Shown here: positions 14,286-26,400 of the stretch, piece after piece | Layout of the letters: each line of letters opens with the position of its first letter | How positions within the stretch are numbered: position 1 is the stretch's first letter | Assembly: GCA_014529385.2 (NCBI GenBank) | Contig: CM043942.1 | Location: 36,236,469-36,300,468 of the forward strand | From: Adiantum capillus-veneris | Lineage: Eukaryota; Streptophyta; Polypodiopsida; Polypodiales; Pteridaceae | Length of the DNA stretch: 64,000 nt | Direction of reading: 5' to 3' | Notes under the pieces: generated by a model | Databases searched by the model: none | What the model was told of the DNA's origin: nothing | The model's input: the letters and a program-made list of their open reading frames with translations, nothing else | Position numbers and translations under genes: made by a program

Positions 14286-15333
14286 TGCTATTCCACTACA
14301 TGGAGATGAGGCTCAAAGATTTATTCTATATGGCTTAAAGATTTAGTCCGAAGCTCACTTGCATGTGCTATAGTAGTTACATTGAGCTCATAAGGCTAGA
14401 CTCACGTTCTAATGCTACACAAGAGTCACTTGCTAAAACCTTGAAATTCAAGTATAAATATCTAAATGGTTATCCTAAATTAGCATACAAATGTGAGTCT
14501 CCTCTCAAGAAGAAGCTTGAAATTTTCTTAAGATCTCCATCTCAAGGATTTCTCAAAGGATCATATTTAACTTCCAACCTCCACCAATAAAGACCCATGA
14601 GCTACTTAAATTCAAGACTCTTCCTCTCATGAGGTAGAACCTTAAGTTTGAGAATCTATCTTAAAGAACCTTTTGAATGTTGAACTTAAGCATCAACGTC
14701 CACTGAATTGCAAAGAGGCTCAAAATATTTAAATTTGAGCCTCTACAGAAGCACATATTTACGCCTTTGCTAAAAGTTTGGTTGCTTAGAGGCTCAATCC
14801 TAAGTTCAATGCTATTCCACTACATGGAGATGAGGCTCAAAGATTTATTCTATATGGCTTAAAGATTTAGTCCGAAGCTCACTTGCATGTGCTATAGTAG
14901 TTACATTGAGCTCATAAGGCTAGACTCACGTTCTAATGCTACACAAGAGTCACTTGCTAAAACCTTGAAATTCAAGTATAAATATCTAAATGGTTATCCT
15001 AAATTAGCATACAAATGTGAGCCTCCTCTCAAGAAGAAGCTTGAAATTTTCTTAAGATCTCCATCTCAAGGATTTCTCAAAGGATCATATTCAACTTCCA
15101 ACCTCCACCAATAAAGACCCATGAGCTACTTAAATTCAAGACTCTTCCTCTCATGAGGTAGGACCTTAAGTTTGAGAATCTATCTAAAAGAACCTTTTGA
15201 ATGTTGAACTTAAGCATCAACGTCCACTGAATTGCAAAGAGGCTCAAAATATTTAAATTTGAGCCTCTGCAGAAGCACATATTTACGCCTTTGCTAAAAG
15301 TTTGGTTTCTTAGAGGCTCAATCCTAAGTTCAA
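14286..15333 (+). repeat. Recent tandem duplication, 2 x 524 bp
   Basis: The segment starting TGCTATTCCACTACATGG at 14286 recurs at 14810, an offset of 524 bp. The copies 14286-14809 and 14810-15333 differ by about six substitutions by eye, near 99% identity. A short 75-codon frame is present in both copies only because the copies match; it has no recognisable motif. The duplicated unit itself contains GAGGCTC-type words and so belongs to the surrounding repeat region. Confidence 0.92.
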
Positions 15334-16270
15334 GACTTCTCTAAGAAGAAGCTCAAGCTACTTAAATTCCAACATGTACTAAAGCATAGTTCAATCATTT
15401 ATTAACATTAATTTTTAATGTCTCCCTTTGAGACTTCTTAGAGGCTAGTAAGTTTGAGCCTCCTTTGAGGTAGAGTCTCAAGCTAGTTAAATTTGAGCCT
15501 CTACTAAAGCATATGTTCAAGTCTTTACTGAGGTTAAGTTCAAGCCTCTACTGAAGCACATGTTGAAGTCTTTACTGAGGTTAAGTTCAAGCCTCTCCAG
15601 TCAAGGTTTTCTAAAAGGTTCAAACTTAACCTCCCTTGAGATAGAGGTTCAAGCTACTTAATTTTGATCCTCTAGTGAAGCACATGTTTAGAACCTATTT
15701 AAGTTTAAGCCTCTCTCCTTGAATCTGTTAAGAGGCTCGAACTTAAGTTTGAGCCTCCTCTCGGGTAGAGTAGCAACCTGCTTAAATTTGAGACTATGTT
15801 AAGTTCACGACTCTCCCTTTGAGGCTACTAAGTTGTTCAAACTTAAGTTTGAGCCGCCTCTCGGGTATAGGCATAAGATGTTTAAATTTGAGCCTTTACT
15901 ATAGAAAATATTATGGCATTTATTAAAGTCAAGTCCAAGCCTCCCTCTTTGAGACTTCTTAAATGCTCAAACTTTAGTTCGAGCATCCTCTAATGTAGAG
16001 GCTCAAGCTATGTAAATTTGAATCTCCATGAAGCAGATGTTCAAACCTTTTCTAAGACTAAGCTCAAAACTCTTCAAGGATGTTTAGAGAGGCTCGAACT
16101 TAAGCTCGAGCCTCCTCTGAGGTAGAGGCTCAAGCTTCTTAATTTTCAACCTCTATTGAAGCACAAGTTCAGGTCCTTTACAAAGGCTATGTCCAAGCAT
16201 CTCCTTGAGAGGCTACTTAGAGGCTTGAACTCAAGTTTTGAGCCTCCTCTAAGGTAGAGTCTTAAGCTAT
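15334..16270 (+). repeat. Degenerate satellite-like array, ~128-bp unit with central GAGGCTC palindrome
   Basis: Palindromic cores of the form GAGGCTC-RAACTTAAGTTY-GAGCCTC recur around 15625, 15744, 15845, 15975, 16102 and 16230, giving spacings of about 119, 101, 130, 127 and 128 bp. The best copies, 15732-15757 and 16089-16114, are 26-bp inverted repeats with one mismatch each. Between cores the unit reads roughly 'TACTTAAATTTGAGCCTCTA ... GAAGCACATGTTCAAG'. Heavy divergence shows the array is old. Confidence 0.75.
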
Positions 16271-18255
16271 GAGGCTGCTTAGAATACTAAGGTTTAGTGT
16301 AATCCCACCTTCAAAGTTTGAAAATTATCCTTTTTTTTAAATAGCAAAACTCACAATGTGAGTGAATTATCTTTAAACATAAAATTTGTAGGAAGGAAAA
16401 CCTACTATTTTCCAAACTTTAATATATCTATTTGAAAATACCTTGACCTATTGTAATTCCACTTAAAAATTTTACAATATTTGTGAAAAAAAGGTTTATT
16501 TTGAGCCATACAAAGTGAGCATATGGACAAGGTGACCTTTAAGCTATTGTATTCACGAAGGAAAAATCAATTAAATCTTGAAAATGTAGTTGTACTTAGT
16601 GATCGAATGGATACAACTATTGGTGGAATGAATTATACAACTACTGGTCTCCATGTCGGGCCTCCCTGAGCACCTCTACTAGTCTAGCCTCCCTCCTGTG
16701 TCAAAATAAACGAGAGTCATGAAACATGGGAGCATATGAAAGTACATTTTGAGAGCACTTGTGGGTCCTTCCATAGCCATCCATTGTCCATATCCAACCC
16801 TCGCTGAACTACGTCAGTACGCAACCAATATTTCCATCAAGCCTCTCATTAGGACTATGTTTTACAATAGGCCAATTGCAAAAATCCTACTACAACCTAC
16901 AAGGCCCTATTTATGGTATTCAACATCAAATGCACCTACTTACTTACCCCCATTATCGTATCAGCTACTTGCTTAGATAGATGTGGTCATCCACTATCAC
17001 CAACACAAGGGCCATTGCTATGTCGGCAAGGTTGCTCATATTGACTGAAGACTCCAACGAGGTTTTCGTAGTTATTATCAGCTTGCCTTGCAGACTTCCT
17101 CAGAGTGGGCTACTCAAGAGCCTTGCCTTGATCTCTCACAAGCTTGGTTGATTTGATGCCCACAAGATCTACAAAAAGCTTTGCAGACTTCCCTACAACC
17201 TGATTTCTCACGCTTTCATTGACTTTCCTCTTCTCAAACATATGTTTCTAGCGCTGATAATGTCCCTGTTCAACAAGCATTGCAAGGAAATTGGCTGAAA
17301 GTTGAAAGCGTTTGCAAAGAATCTAGGAGCATGCAACACACTGGCTACAACAAGAAAACTGAGAGTTTTGGAGTAAGCTTGGAAACTTGGGGGACTCCAA
17401 CATCCCATTTCTTGATATGGTTGCTTCTCGGAGATCCTTTTTGGAGGCAATAGGTGGTGTTTCTGGACAACAGGTGGGAGATTTAAGAGACGTGATTATG
17501 TGTGTGGGTGGTGCAATTGGGGTGATGGTCTCCACCAGTACGTAAAGCAACCCTAGAAGGTAAACGAGTGGCATCTTGCAAGGGGGAGATCTGTCAGCAG
17601 CAGCAGGTGAGTTTCATGCACTCAAAGTGATGTCTAAGGTCTGGAGCAAACGATGATGCAACATCTGACGTAAGGAATTTATGTAATTTGAATTCAAATC
17701 TAATGTTATTTAAATGATTTTTGTCAAGTCCCATCAAAACTAATGGCACCTTAAGTTCAAACTTGCACAACTGTTCACTCGAACTTAAGTTGTAGGTGAA
17801 CTTTGAATCAAGAAATGATCCACAAGGAGGGGATACTGAGCCACAAAAAATCCTAGAAAAATAGAGTCTAACGTGATACTTCTTTGCAAGAAGTAGAAAC
17901 AAAAATTTGAGAGGCATACGCTGAGCGTCAGGTGACGCAACAAGCAAACCAAAGGGCATGAGCAAGGGGCAAGACAACACGCAAGGAGAGGAAGGTGACA
18001 AACGACAACGAAGTAGGCAACACTGCCGCATGTAGTTGGGGATTTTTTTTTTTCCAAATGCTAAGGACACGTTTTGAGCACCAATTTCTTGGGTGCAAGT
18101 TAAACCTACAATGCCTCGAAATGCCTTATGTAGAAGGCCTCGATGGCACTTTCTCATACAAGAAAGGGACTCTTTTATATGTATCAAGAGCTTTACTGTT
18201 CAATATGATGAGCTACTGCCTAAAACGGACCACATACCTATCTAGTGGTGGTTGG
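16271..18255. other. No gene recognised
   Basis: Frames at 16749-16976 (+) and 17594-18187 (-) show no family motif and probably arise by chance. This is the left flank of the large LTR element. Confidence 0.4.
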
Positions 18256-18260
18256 GGTAG
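18256..18260. repeat. Target-site duplication GGTAG (left)
   Basis: GGTAG immediately precedes the 5' LTR and recurs exactly after the 3' LTR at 39144-39148, as expected for an integrase-mediated 5-bp staggered insertion. Confidence 0.95.
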
Positions 18261-18470
18261 TGTTGAGCCAGCAGAAGATCACACCCACATTTTTGCTCAC
18301 ACTCATCATGTTTGTAACCATTGATTATAATAAATGTCTTTCCGACATTGATTTTGAATTGAGCCATTCATTAAGTAACGGGACTCAATTGAGTTTCCAG
18401 CTTGTAATCCCAAAGTAATTTCACTTGCCGATGTAATTAGTTAGAGATGATCTCACCTCCAAGGCTGAGG

Positions 18471-18478
18471 TATATAAG
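18471..18478 (+). promoter_or_regulatory. TATA box in the 5' LTR
   Basis: TATATAAG in GAGGTATATAAGCC lies about 75 bp upstream of the GA tract. The same box is at 38363-38370 in the 3' LTR. It would direct the genomic transcript, placing the (GA)n tract in the 5' leader RNA. Confidence 0.7.
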
Positions 18479-18550
18479 CCAAAGTTTTGTAACCTAAGGA
18501 AGATTCAATTTTATTAATCAAAGGTGAGGTTTTGAGCGCCGTGACTGTGT

Positions 18551-18552
<2 letters not shown>

Positions 18553-18623
<71 letters not shown>
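18553..18623. repeat. (GA)35 microsatellite inside the 5' LTR
   Basis: A perfect GA tract; the 3' LTR carries the matching tract at 38445-38517, 2 bp longer. Confidence 0.95.
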
Positions 18624-18625
<2 letters not shown>

Positions 18626-19251
18626 TTATCTACTTGCTACGCGAGCTACGGAGCCGCCATTGGAGAAGCGACACCGCCATTGTGTTAGCAACGACGAGAG
18701 CTACGCACGGATACCAAGAGTGCGCGCTATCGGCTTCTATGTGTGGTAAGTTCCTACGAGCTTCGGTGTGAGTTTTCTTCCAACTCGTCTGTCGGAATGG
18801 AGCGTGCAGCATATCTATAGAACCACAACGAGTAGAGCTACACATTGGTACCATTGGGGTCAAGTTTCGATCACCTGTATTTTTCGGCCTGTCTTCATAC
18901 GCGTTTACCGCACAAAGTGGTTATAGGTTGATTTTGCAGTTCAAGTCTTTAGGGTGTTGTTCTTACCTAGTGTATAGACTTCCCCTTGAGTTTGAGATCG
19001 ATTCAATGATTCTAGATCCTGTTTCGTATAGCATTCGTTCGTAGTACGGATTTCAGTCACTTGCGTATTTTAGAACTTAGATTTGATTTCCTTATTAGTG
19101 ATTGTCATTAGAAGGTCGAGTAGGTGATTTGACACCCACCTAGTTGTTTCCATGCGCCTGCGGGTCAAGCTCCGTCCTCGTCTGACAAATTCTGTTGTTG
19201 GTTGAGTTCTCGCTATTTAGCTTCCGCTAGCGGCGTAACCGCCTAAACATT

Positions 19252-19269
19252 TGGCGCCGCTGCCGGGGA
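19252..19269 (+). promoter_or_regulatory. Primer binding site, tRNA-Asp type
   Basis: TGGCGCCGCTGCCGGGGA starts 2 bp after the LTR end. It is complementary to the 3' end of plant tRNA-Asp(GTC) except for one position (GCT instead of GTT). Athila-group Gypsy elements typically use this primer. Confidence 0.88.
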
Positions 19270-20672
19270 CGAGATCCCTAAGTAGGTGACCTTAGACTAA
19301 TCCTACGAGGTGAGTCGTATAAACTACTTTGTATACGTTAGTTAGAAAAGATCTAGGAGTGGTGGACTCCGAAGATCTCGAGAGATACTAGGAAGTGGGG
19401 TATTCCTGGGTCTCCCGTGTTGACAGTATTTTTAGATTAGCTTAGATTTGTTTGTTGTTTTGTTGGTGTTGAGTAGTTGTTGATAGAAGAAGAATTTGCT
19501 AGTCTGTGAGTGGCAGTGGATCTCTTTAAAATCACAATTACCAAACCCATTTTATGATTAGGAATAGCTTAGGTAGGACTTCATTTGATCCTGATCTAGA
19601 GCTAGTAATCATTGGAGTATTTGCTTGATATGGTTGATTGCATGTTAGATCACTAAACCGTCGAGTTAGTAGTGAAACTTGCAATAAACAAAAGTCAGAG
19701 AAATTTTCTGTGTATCTGGGAGTTGCTGAGCACTAGAGAAAGCTTAAGGAAGGATTCTGTGCCAAAAAACTGGAAATCTGCAACTTTAGACATCATACGC
19801 GTATGATGTCTAAATAACCAAACAGAGACCAAAACAGAAATTTTGACTTTATTAGAGTGTTCAAAAGGGGGGTTATACCCTAATTTCAACTTAAAACAAG
19901 AGCATTAACACTCAAACAAACCCAAAAAGACAAGTCGGAGTCCAAGAAACGCAAAGAAGAGGAAATTTTGGATTCAGATCTTGTTTTTACATTCAAACCT
20001 GACAAAAACACTTGAAACTCAATTATAAACATTGGAGAAGGCTTAAAACCAAGAATAGTCAAAATCTGGGACAAAAGACATCATACGCGTATAATGTCTT
20101 TTAGCACATCCATTGCTTATTTTTGATATCTGACCTGACAAGATTGTTACAAACACTGTAGAAAGCATAAATATCAAGTCTTGACCCAAATTGATGAAAA
20201 AGACATCATACACGTATGATGTCTTTGACCTAATTTTGGACATATTTTGATACTTTGCCAACACAGATCCATTGTAATAGCTGTCTAGAGGTTATAATTC
20301 AAGTTTCATCCCATTTGGATCACAATTGACCCAAAAAACAAGTCAAAAGCGGAAAATTGCCAAGAAAAGCCTAAATTAGCCATAACTTGCTCAAACAGAG
20401 TTCAAACTGAATTTTGTGAGTGGAAAGAGCATAAGGGGGCTACTGAGAGTGAGCATAACCAAAATAGTCTAAATCTGTGAAAAAAGACATCATACGCGTA
20501 TAATGTCTTTTTCAGCATAACTGCAACAAAATTCTCAATTGATGAAACAGAAGTTGTCCAACTGACAAGATTAAACAATTGACCAAGTATCAATCAGTTT
20601 GGATCAATTCTGACCACAAAAACTTGGGAAAACAAATTGCCGAGACGGAAAAGTTAAAGTCCTTTAGGGGAA
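19270..20672 (+). other. Leader A between primer site and gag
   Basis: A 1.4-kb untranslated stretch with no ORF, containing four copies of the 24-bp palindrome described separately. The text around the palindromes shows diverged similarity to leader B (33653-34828), for example AAGTTTCATCCCATTTGGATC at 20302 against the similar sequence at about 34454. Confidence 0.75.
19788..20508 (+). repeat. Palindrome cluster A (four copies of a 24-bp palindrome)
   Basis: Each copy is AGACATCATACG followed by its reverse complement, with core CATACGCGTATG. Copies start at 19788, 20076, 20201 and 20485 (spacings 288, 125, 284). The first is perfect and extends to 30 bp (19785-19814). The others each carry one G-to-A change on this strand. 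The last copy ends 165 bp before the gag ATG. Confidence 0.93.
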
Positions 20673-22424
20673 TTGATGAATTTGAGATCAGGTAGGAATC
20701 TCCAGAATAACCAACCAAAACAAGGGGAACCAGCAAGTGTCATATCAACCGAGGGAAGTGTAAACCAAAGTTGGGTGCAACCATTAGAGCCGATCTTTGA
20801 AGGAAGTGTCTCTGATACTTCTTCGGAGAGATCTTATGAGATTTTCACCGAAAACTTGGAACACTTGAACCTGAACAACAGAGAAAATATGGCAGCAGGA
20901 TCATCAAACCCTTCCGCCACAATGAAGCTATTGTTCATAAAATACCAGTACGACAATGAGCAAGGTGCCAAGATCTACAAAGATGGAATGGACCGCTATT
21001 GTGTAAAGATAGAAGAGAGACCTAGTGAGTTCAAGGACTTAATGCCTGTGAGCTATAGCGGAGATAGATATCTAGATGACGAGGGCACCATGTACTTGGT
21101 AGTCCTAAACCCTAACATTGTGGACAAGTGGGGATTGATGGGCACCAAAGCCAAAGTAGATGAAGAACTCGAGGAGAAAGCACCAATAATGAACTTCCCT
21201 GATGCGAGGTTAAGAAGAGAGAATGAAACTACAAGGATCAACACTGATAACATCTATGTGGGGCTATACAAATATAATAATGGGGAGCAAGATCTCTATT
21301 ATAGATGTGAAGAACCCTACACCGGAGAGTTGATAGACCAAAAAAGACTTTATGTATGTACCTACACAGAGGGATCGGAAGTGAAAATTGCCGCTTACGA
21401 CAAGTATGGCAGGCAATACTCAACAATGGGCAAGAAAGAATTAGAAGGATATACATACTTTGGGGGACCACTACATCAGTATTATGTTACTTCTAGCTCA
21501 CAAAGACCAGCACCAACAAATGGAGGGCAAAACCCAATGACGACAGGAGGACAAAGAACTCAGGCTGCTGACTCTTTCAGTCAACCTCAGTACTCGAAGC
21601 CCGGACCAATGGGATCATTACATTCCATAGAGTCAATGGATACGAATCGAGGTAGTGCAGTTCCAATCCCCACGTATATCACTCCAGGTCCAAGGTTCGA
21701 AGCGGAACCATCACATTTACCTCCTAGTAGTAGATTCAGGGCGGGGGAACCGACAAGGGTAACCCATGAAGTCCATGATGCTAGAGAAAGCTTTAGCCGG
21801 GACACTGGAGCAATGAGATTGGTAGCAAACCATAGACGTATGAGACCATCTCAAGTAGCGAAGTGTATGCCAAAGAAGTATGGTGGTTCGGGAGATCCGT
21901 ATGCACATGTGTCAGTCTTTAAGCAAGTCTTAAGAGCTGAGCAGATAACAGATTTCCATACACAATACGAGGGATTTGGTCTTACTCTAGAAGGTACGGC
22001 ATTGACATGGTTTCAACCACTGAACATAGGGGGATTCAAAGACATTGACCATTTGCTAAGAGAGTTTGCTGAGGAATTCTCAAAACGAGGGATTAAGCAC
22101 AATATGGTCTCACAAATATATGCTTTTAAACAGAGAGAACACGAAAAAGTGAAGGAAGCTTCACTTCGCTTCAAACAATACATTGAGAGATGTCCAGTAC
22201 GTGAACGACCACAAGATGACAGACTATCTGTTTTCTTTATTGAGGGATTGAGAAACGACACTCTCAAGAAGGACTTGCACTTGAAAGCTTGTACAAGTTT
22301 CGAGCAAGTAACGAGAGAAGCATTGTACTTAGTGGATAATTGTACGGTTTATGGAGAGGTGTCAGCGGATACAGATTTTGCATCCAGTAGCTCTTCCTCC
22401 GCAGCGAGCGAGACTACCACTTAA
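20673..22424 (+). CDS. gag: Gag protein (ORF-A part 1), 583 aa
   Basis: ATG is the first long-frame start after leader A; an ATG one codon further on is equally possible. Residues 1-80 are polar and Ser/Asn-rich, residues 90-380 are unassigned, and residues about 385-565 match the retrotransposon gag (capsid) domain: YGGSGDPYAHVSVFKQVL, then LEGTALTWFQPL, then FSKRGIKHNMVSQIYAFKQ and DDRLSVFFIEGL. Gag would assemble the particle that packages element RNA. It ends at a single TAA (22422-22424) directly followed by an open continuation in the same frame that holds the zinc knuckles. The tail before the stop is Ser-rich. Confidence 0.88.
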   Translation: MMNLRSGRNLQNNQPKQGEPASVISTEGSVNQSWVQPLEPIFEGSVSDTSSERSYEIFTENLEHLNLNNRENMAAGSSNPSATMKLLFIKYQYDNEQGAKIYKDGMDRYCVKIEERPSEFKDLMPVSYSGDRYLDDEGTMYLVVLNPNIVDKWGLMGTKAKVDEELEEKAPIMNFPDARLRRENETTRINTDNIYVGLYKYNNGEQDLYYRCEEPYTGELIDQKRLYVCTYTEGSEVKIAAYDKYGRQYSTMGKKELEGYTYFGGPLHQYYVTSSSQRPAPTNGGQNPMTTGGQRTQAADSFSQPQYSKPGPMGSLHSIESMDTNRGSAVPIPTYITPGPRFEAEPSHLPPSSRFRAGEPTRVTHEVHDARESFSRDTGAMRLVANHRRMRPSQVAKCMPKKYGGSGDPYAHVSVFKQVLRAEQITDFHTQYEGFGLTLEGTALTWFQPLNIGGFKDIDHLLREFAEEFSKRGIKHNMVSQIYAFKQREHEKVKEASLRFKQYIERCPVRERPQDDRLSVFFIEGLRNDTLKKDLHLKACTSFEQVTREALYLVDNCTVYGEVSADTDFASSSSSSAASETTT

Positions 22425-23414
22425 AAGAATGTTCAAACAACAACCATGCCAAATGTAGAGCAAATGATAGAAGATGCTCTAAAAAGGATGGCACCATACC
22501 AAAAACCATTGCCAAAAACACTGAAATGGTGTGCTATTGAACAAAAATGGACAAACCATCCAATAGAGGAGTGCTATTACAACAAAAAGTATGTAAGGGA
22601 GCGTCAGTATGCACCTCCTGCTCAATTAGCACCACCTCAAGTACATCCAGTACCTCGATACCCAACGGGAAATGTACCAGGACCTATGGGGATAGAAAGA
22701 CCGCAACCAGTATTGGGACAACAACCACCTTTACCAGGAGCAAGACCAGTGGGCATTAGATATGCACCAACCTTAGAGAATCAGGAAGAACAAGTCTTAG
22801 TGCCTGTTCAAGCCTATTATGAAGAATCTGGTGCACACATGTCTCCAACTGTGTATCACCCACCAGAAGAACCCAAACAACCAGAACCATGGGGCATGAT
22901 TGGGAATGTTGGAACACCAACAGCTACAAGTGCTTCTGATGAAGAGAGATACAATTTGGACGCAAGAACATTGATGTTCATAGCTCATGGAGGGTTAACA
23001 GGACAAAGACCATCCTATCCACAAAGGACGAATCAAATGAAACGAAGACCAGCACTAGGACCCTGTTACAAGTGTGGAGGTGAACATCTGATGAATGTTT
23101 GTCCACATACGGAAATCATTAGAATTAACGCTTATTGCACTGAGTGTGGGGTTACTCACTTCATTGAGGATTGTTCAAAAAATCCAAACAAAGTGAAAAA
23201 GACGACAGTGAATATGCTAGAAACTATTCCTACCAGCAGTGGGTCTGAAAATGAAACTCTGATACCAACGCAAGTTGTTACTAGAGCTCAAGCTAAGAAA
23301 ACCACTAGAGAACCTGAGAATGGAAAGTTAGCGACTGAAGTGGTTAGTCAAGGACCGCGGAGTCAGAGAAACACATGGAAAGCTAGAAAAGCACGCATGA
23401 AGTTGAGAAAATAA
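22425..23414 (+). CDS. Gag C-terminus / nucleocapsid with two zinc knuckles (ORF-A part 2)
   Basis: Same reading frame as the preceding gag, continued after one TAA; the first ATG is at 22446. A Pro-rich linker (residues 55-160) leads to CYKCGGEHLMNVC and CTECGVTHFIEDC, both CX2CX3HX4C knuckles typical of Tat/Athila nucleocapsids, which bind the genomic RNA. A basic Lys/Arg tail follows. It ends at a second lone TAA (23412-23414), after which the frame is open again. A similar pair of knuckles is found in the decayed Gypsy at 51.7-51.9 kb, so the two are relatives. Whether this part is made by stop readthrough or was split by mutation cannot be told from one copy. Confidence 0.85.
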   Translation, partial: KNVQTTTMPNVEQMIEDALKRMAPYQKPLPKTLKWCAIEQKWTNHPIEECYYNKKYVRERQYAPPAQLAPPQVHPVPRYPTGNVPGPMGIERPQPVLGQQPPLPGARPVGIRYAPTLENQEEQVLVPVQAYYEESGAHMSPTVYHPPEEPKQPEPWGMIGNVGTPTATSASDEERYNLDARTLMFIAHGGLTGQRPSYPQRTNQMKRRPALGPCYKCGGEHLMNVCPHTEIIRINAYCTECGVTHFIEDCSKNPNKVKKTTVNMLETIPTSSGSENETLIPTQVVTRAQAKKTTREPENGKLATEVVSQGPRSQRNTWKARKARMKLRK

Positions 23415-26400
23415 CGTGAAGACGCTATTCTAGCTAAGGAACTAAAGCAAACGAAAGATAGATTAGAAAAACTTGAGAGTCAAAACGGGAAACGAGAGAT
23501 GAGACCTGAAAGAACGAAACAAAAGAGTATCAAAGAAACAACGAGCTTAAGCTCAGGGGGATCAGTGCTAGTCGACAAAGTACACGAACCATTGGACGCA
23601 CTGATGAGAGCTTACGAAGCTAGGTTAAAGAACAACCAAACACAAGAACAGAGGTGGATGACATACCCAAACGCGGAATTGGAAAAGCAGAGACTTGAAA
23701 TGTGCCAAAGAATGATCGAGACTGCACAAGCCTTATTAGAACCACCAAAAGAAACAATGAATTGTGGAACGGAAAACCCAATTCAGCAAGAGACTATCGT
23801 TTCACGGGTAGCTGAAAAGACTCCCAGTGCACAAAAATCTGAAAATACACACAAGGATGACCGCATAGTATTAAACACAACCGATCAAGAGATAGAGAGT
23901 TTTCATCCAGTCATACAGAGGTCTTACGGAAGAGATGAGGATTACAATGAATTTTGGAAACAAGTGAGAGAGGCAAACTTTGCAAATGAGCTAAGTTGCC
24001 AAGCTAATCTGACAAATTGGGAAAGGGACATCAGGAATCCTCCCATAGTGGAATTTGAGGCAGGATCTCAAGTGGACTTGGATCTGCAATCTTACTGGGG
24101 AGATGGGGGATCTATTAGAACAATGGAGAGGAAACCTCATTCACTGAATACCTTACCTTCATACTTAGGAGAGTATGAAGAAAAATCCGAGATTAGAGCA
24201 CTTCCCTCACGAAGAATCTCATCAGAAAAAGTCATGGACTCGCAAGGATTGATAGAGATCTTGTCAACACCAGTAACATGCACTATCACTCTAGCTGAGC
24301 TTTTGAGGCTAAGACCACAAATGTGGACCACTGTAGGAAAATGCTTGGAGAAATTTGGGATAAAAGACCCAACATCGAGACTGCAAGAGGGTATACAAGA
24401 GCTGAGTAAACCACAAAAGAACGCTAAGCCTGTACCCTTAAACAAGGTCGGGGAGTATTGCGAAGGTGAAGAGGGGAATACAACCTTACCAGTTGAATTC
24501 CAAGGAGTGAAGACGATGGCAATACTAGACAACGGAGCTTGGGTAGCCATTGCTACAAAAGAAATCTGGAAAAAATGGGGGAAACCAGCAATAAGGAAGA
24601 CTAGGTTGAAACTCCAATTAGCAGATGGACACATGGAGAAACCTGTGGGGTTATTAGAGAAAGTTGTAGTGACTTCTTGCGGCATTGAATACGAACATAC
24701 TTTTGCTATTGTCGATTTTGGCAAGGAGAATAACTATGATATCATACTGGGAAGACCATTCATGAGACAGTTGAAAATGGTCCAGGACTGGGGCTACGAT
24801 CACATATACCTGAGAAATATGGAAACCACTACACATGTGAACCTGAAAGACCATAGCTACAAAGATGTGAACCGAACACCGGTGGAGGAGTTTGATTCAG
24901 CTACTTTGGCGGGATCCGAATTTCCAGCTTGGTTAGGTAAACCCAAGGAGTTATGGATGTGTGGAGCTTCGAAATGTGGAAGTCTGAAACGAGAAGAATG
25001 TGTTTTAGAAAGGGCTATCGAAGACGAAGCTTATATAGGAGAACCCTTTCCAGAGGACACGCTTGAACCATTAGAATGGACACACATTCTAGCAACCCTA
25101 GATGTTTGTGCAATTCCGGATGGTCCCACAACAAAATTTTGCGACAAGGACGGGTACAACGTGGTTCCGTACTTCATGTTGAGAACTGTACTCGAAAAAG
25201 AAACTGATAGAATAGATGACCTGGAAAAGCTAGACGAGCTTCGCCTAAAAGCAGTAGCTTCTATCTACGCTCAAAAAAGACGACAAAAGGAATTTTTTGA
25301 TAAGCATGTGCGGACTAAAGAGTTTAAGGTTGGGGACTATGTCCTAGTTTACACTCTGAAACAGCATGCTAAGAAGCTTAAAAAGCGAGGGATGGAACCT
25401 CTGGTGATTAAAGATCTATCACCAAGTGGAGCCGTCAAGCTTGCTACATTAGACGGAGAAGAAATGCCCAATTGGATTAGTGGATGCAGAGTGAAAAAAT
25501 ATCTTTTGCCGCTAACCCAAGACATGCTTCTCAAAATACATCAAGAAAAGTTGCGTGTCCAGAAAAAGAAAATGATTGTGGAGGAAGCGCAAGCCGAGGC
25601 GAAGGAAAAAATGGAGAAAAGAAGACTACTACGTCAGAAACAACGCAATGAAGGAGCACTACGAATAAACGCAGTCAGTATAACAGAAATGGATAATGAC
25701 AAAGAAGAACCCATCATTGAATGCAAAGTAGGAACCAACCAAATCAAAGCCAGAGCACTATTGGATTCAGGAGCTCAAGCTAACCTACTTTCACTGAGTT
25801 TGTATAGACAATTGACAAATGACACTAAAATACTAACTGCCAAGCAAGAGTTAAAGAGTTACTCTGAGAATTCAATCAAAACTGTCGGATGCACAGTTTT
25901 ACATCTACAGATTAACCAATATGTGTATCCTCATATGTTTTACGTGGTTGAAGACCAAGCTACACAACAACCATTATTGCTAGGACAACCATGGCAGAAA
26001 CAATACAATGCAATGATTGACTGGAGTTCTAAATCAGTGCTTATCAAATACGAAGGTGAAAGCCAATCAGTTAAGTTCACCAAAGAAACAGAGCCAACTC
26101 CAAAGGAAGAATCCAAGCACAAATGTAAACAACAACCAGAGAAAAAGAAGAAGCAATGGCAACCAAAAGTTTCTATACAACCGGATTACTCTTCGACGAG
26201 GAATTCTCAACAGTGGATAAAGAGGACAAGCAATAATATAACAGCTCAACCTTGGGAAAAAACGGAGTCAAAGTTGATATGGAGACCAAAAAAGGTGGTG
26301 CCAGAGAAAACAAAGGTGGAAAACAGAGTCTTCAATACCAGACAACAAAGTGATTCCAGACAATTAAGGACAGTGAAAAAGATTTGGATTCCAAAGAAGT

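Larger units (their letters stand above)
18261..19249 (+). repeat. 5' LTR of the giant element
   Basis: 989 bp, TG...CA ends. It contains a TATATAAG box at 18471, a (GA)n tract at 18553-18623 and, at its end, GCGGCGTAACCGCCTAAACA. It pairs with 38153-39143. Confidence 0.96.

Noticed and set aside
14363-15114. Two near-identical 75-aa frames as a duplicated small gene
   Set aside because: They are explained by the 524-bp tandem duplication; no start context or domain suggests coding.
17594-18187. 197-codon frame on the minus strand left of the giant element
   Set aside because: No domain or compositional pattern of a protein, and overlapping frames in other phases are equally open.
18630-18863. 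Minus-strand frame present in both giant LTRs
   Set aside because: It recurs only because the LTRs are copies of each other; no motif.
24137-24724. 195-codon minus-strand frame
   Set aside because: Antisense shadow of the ORF-A protease region.
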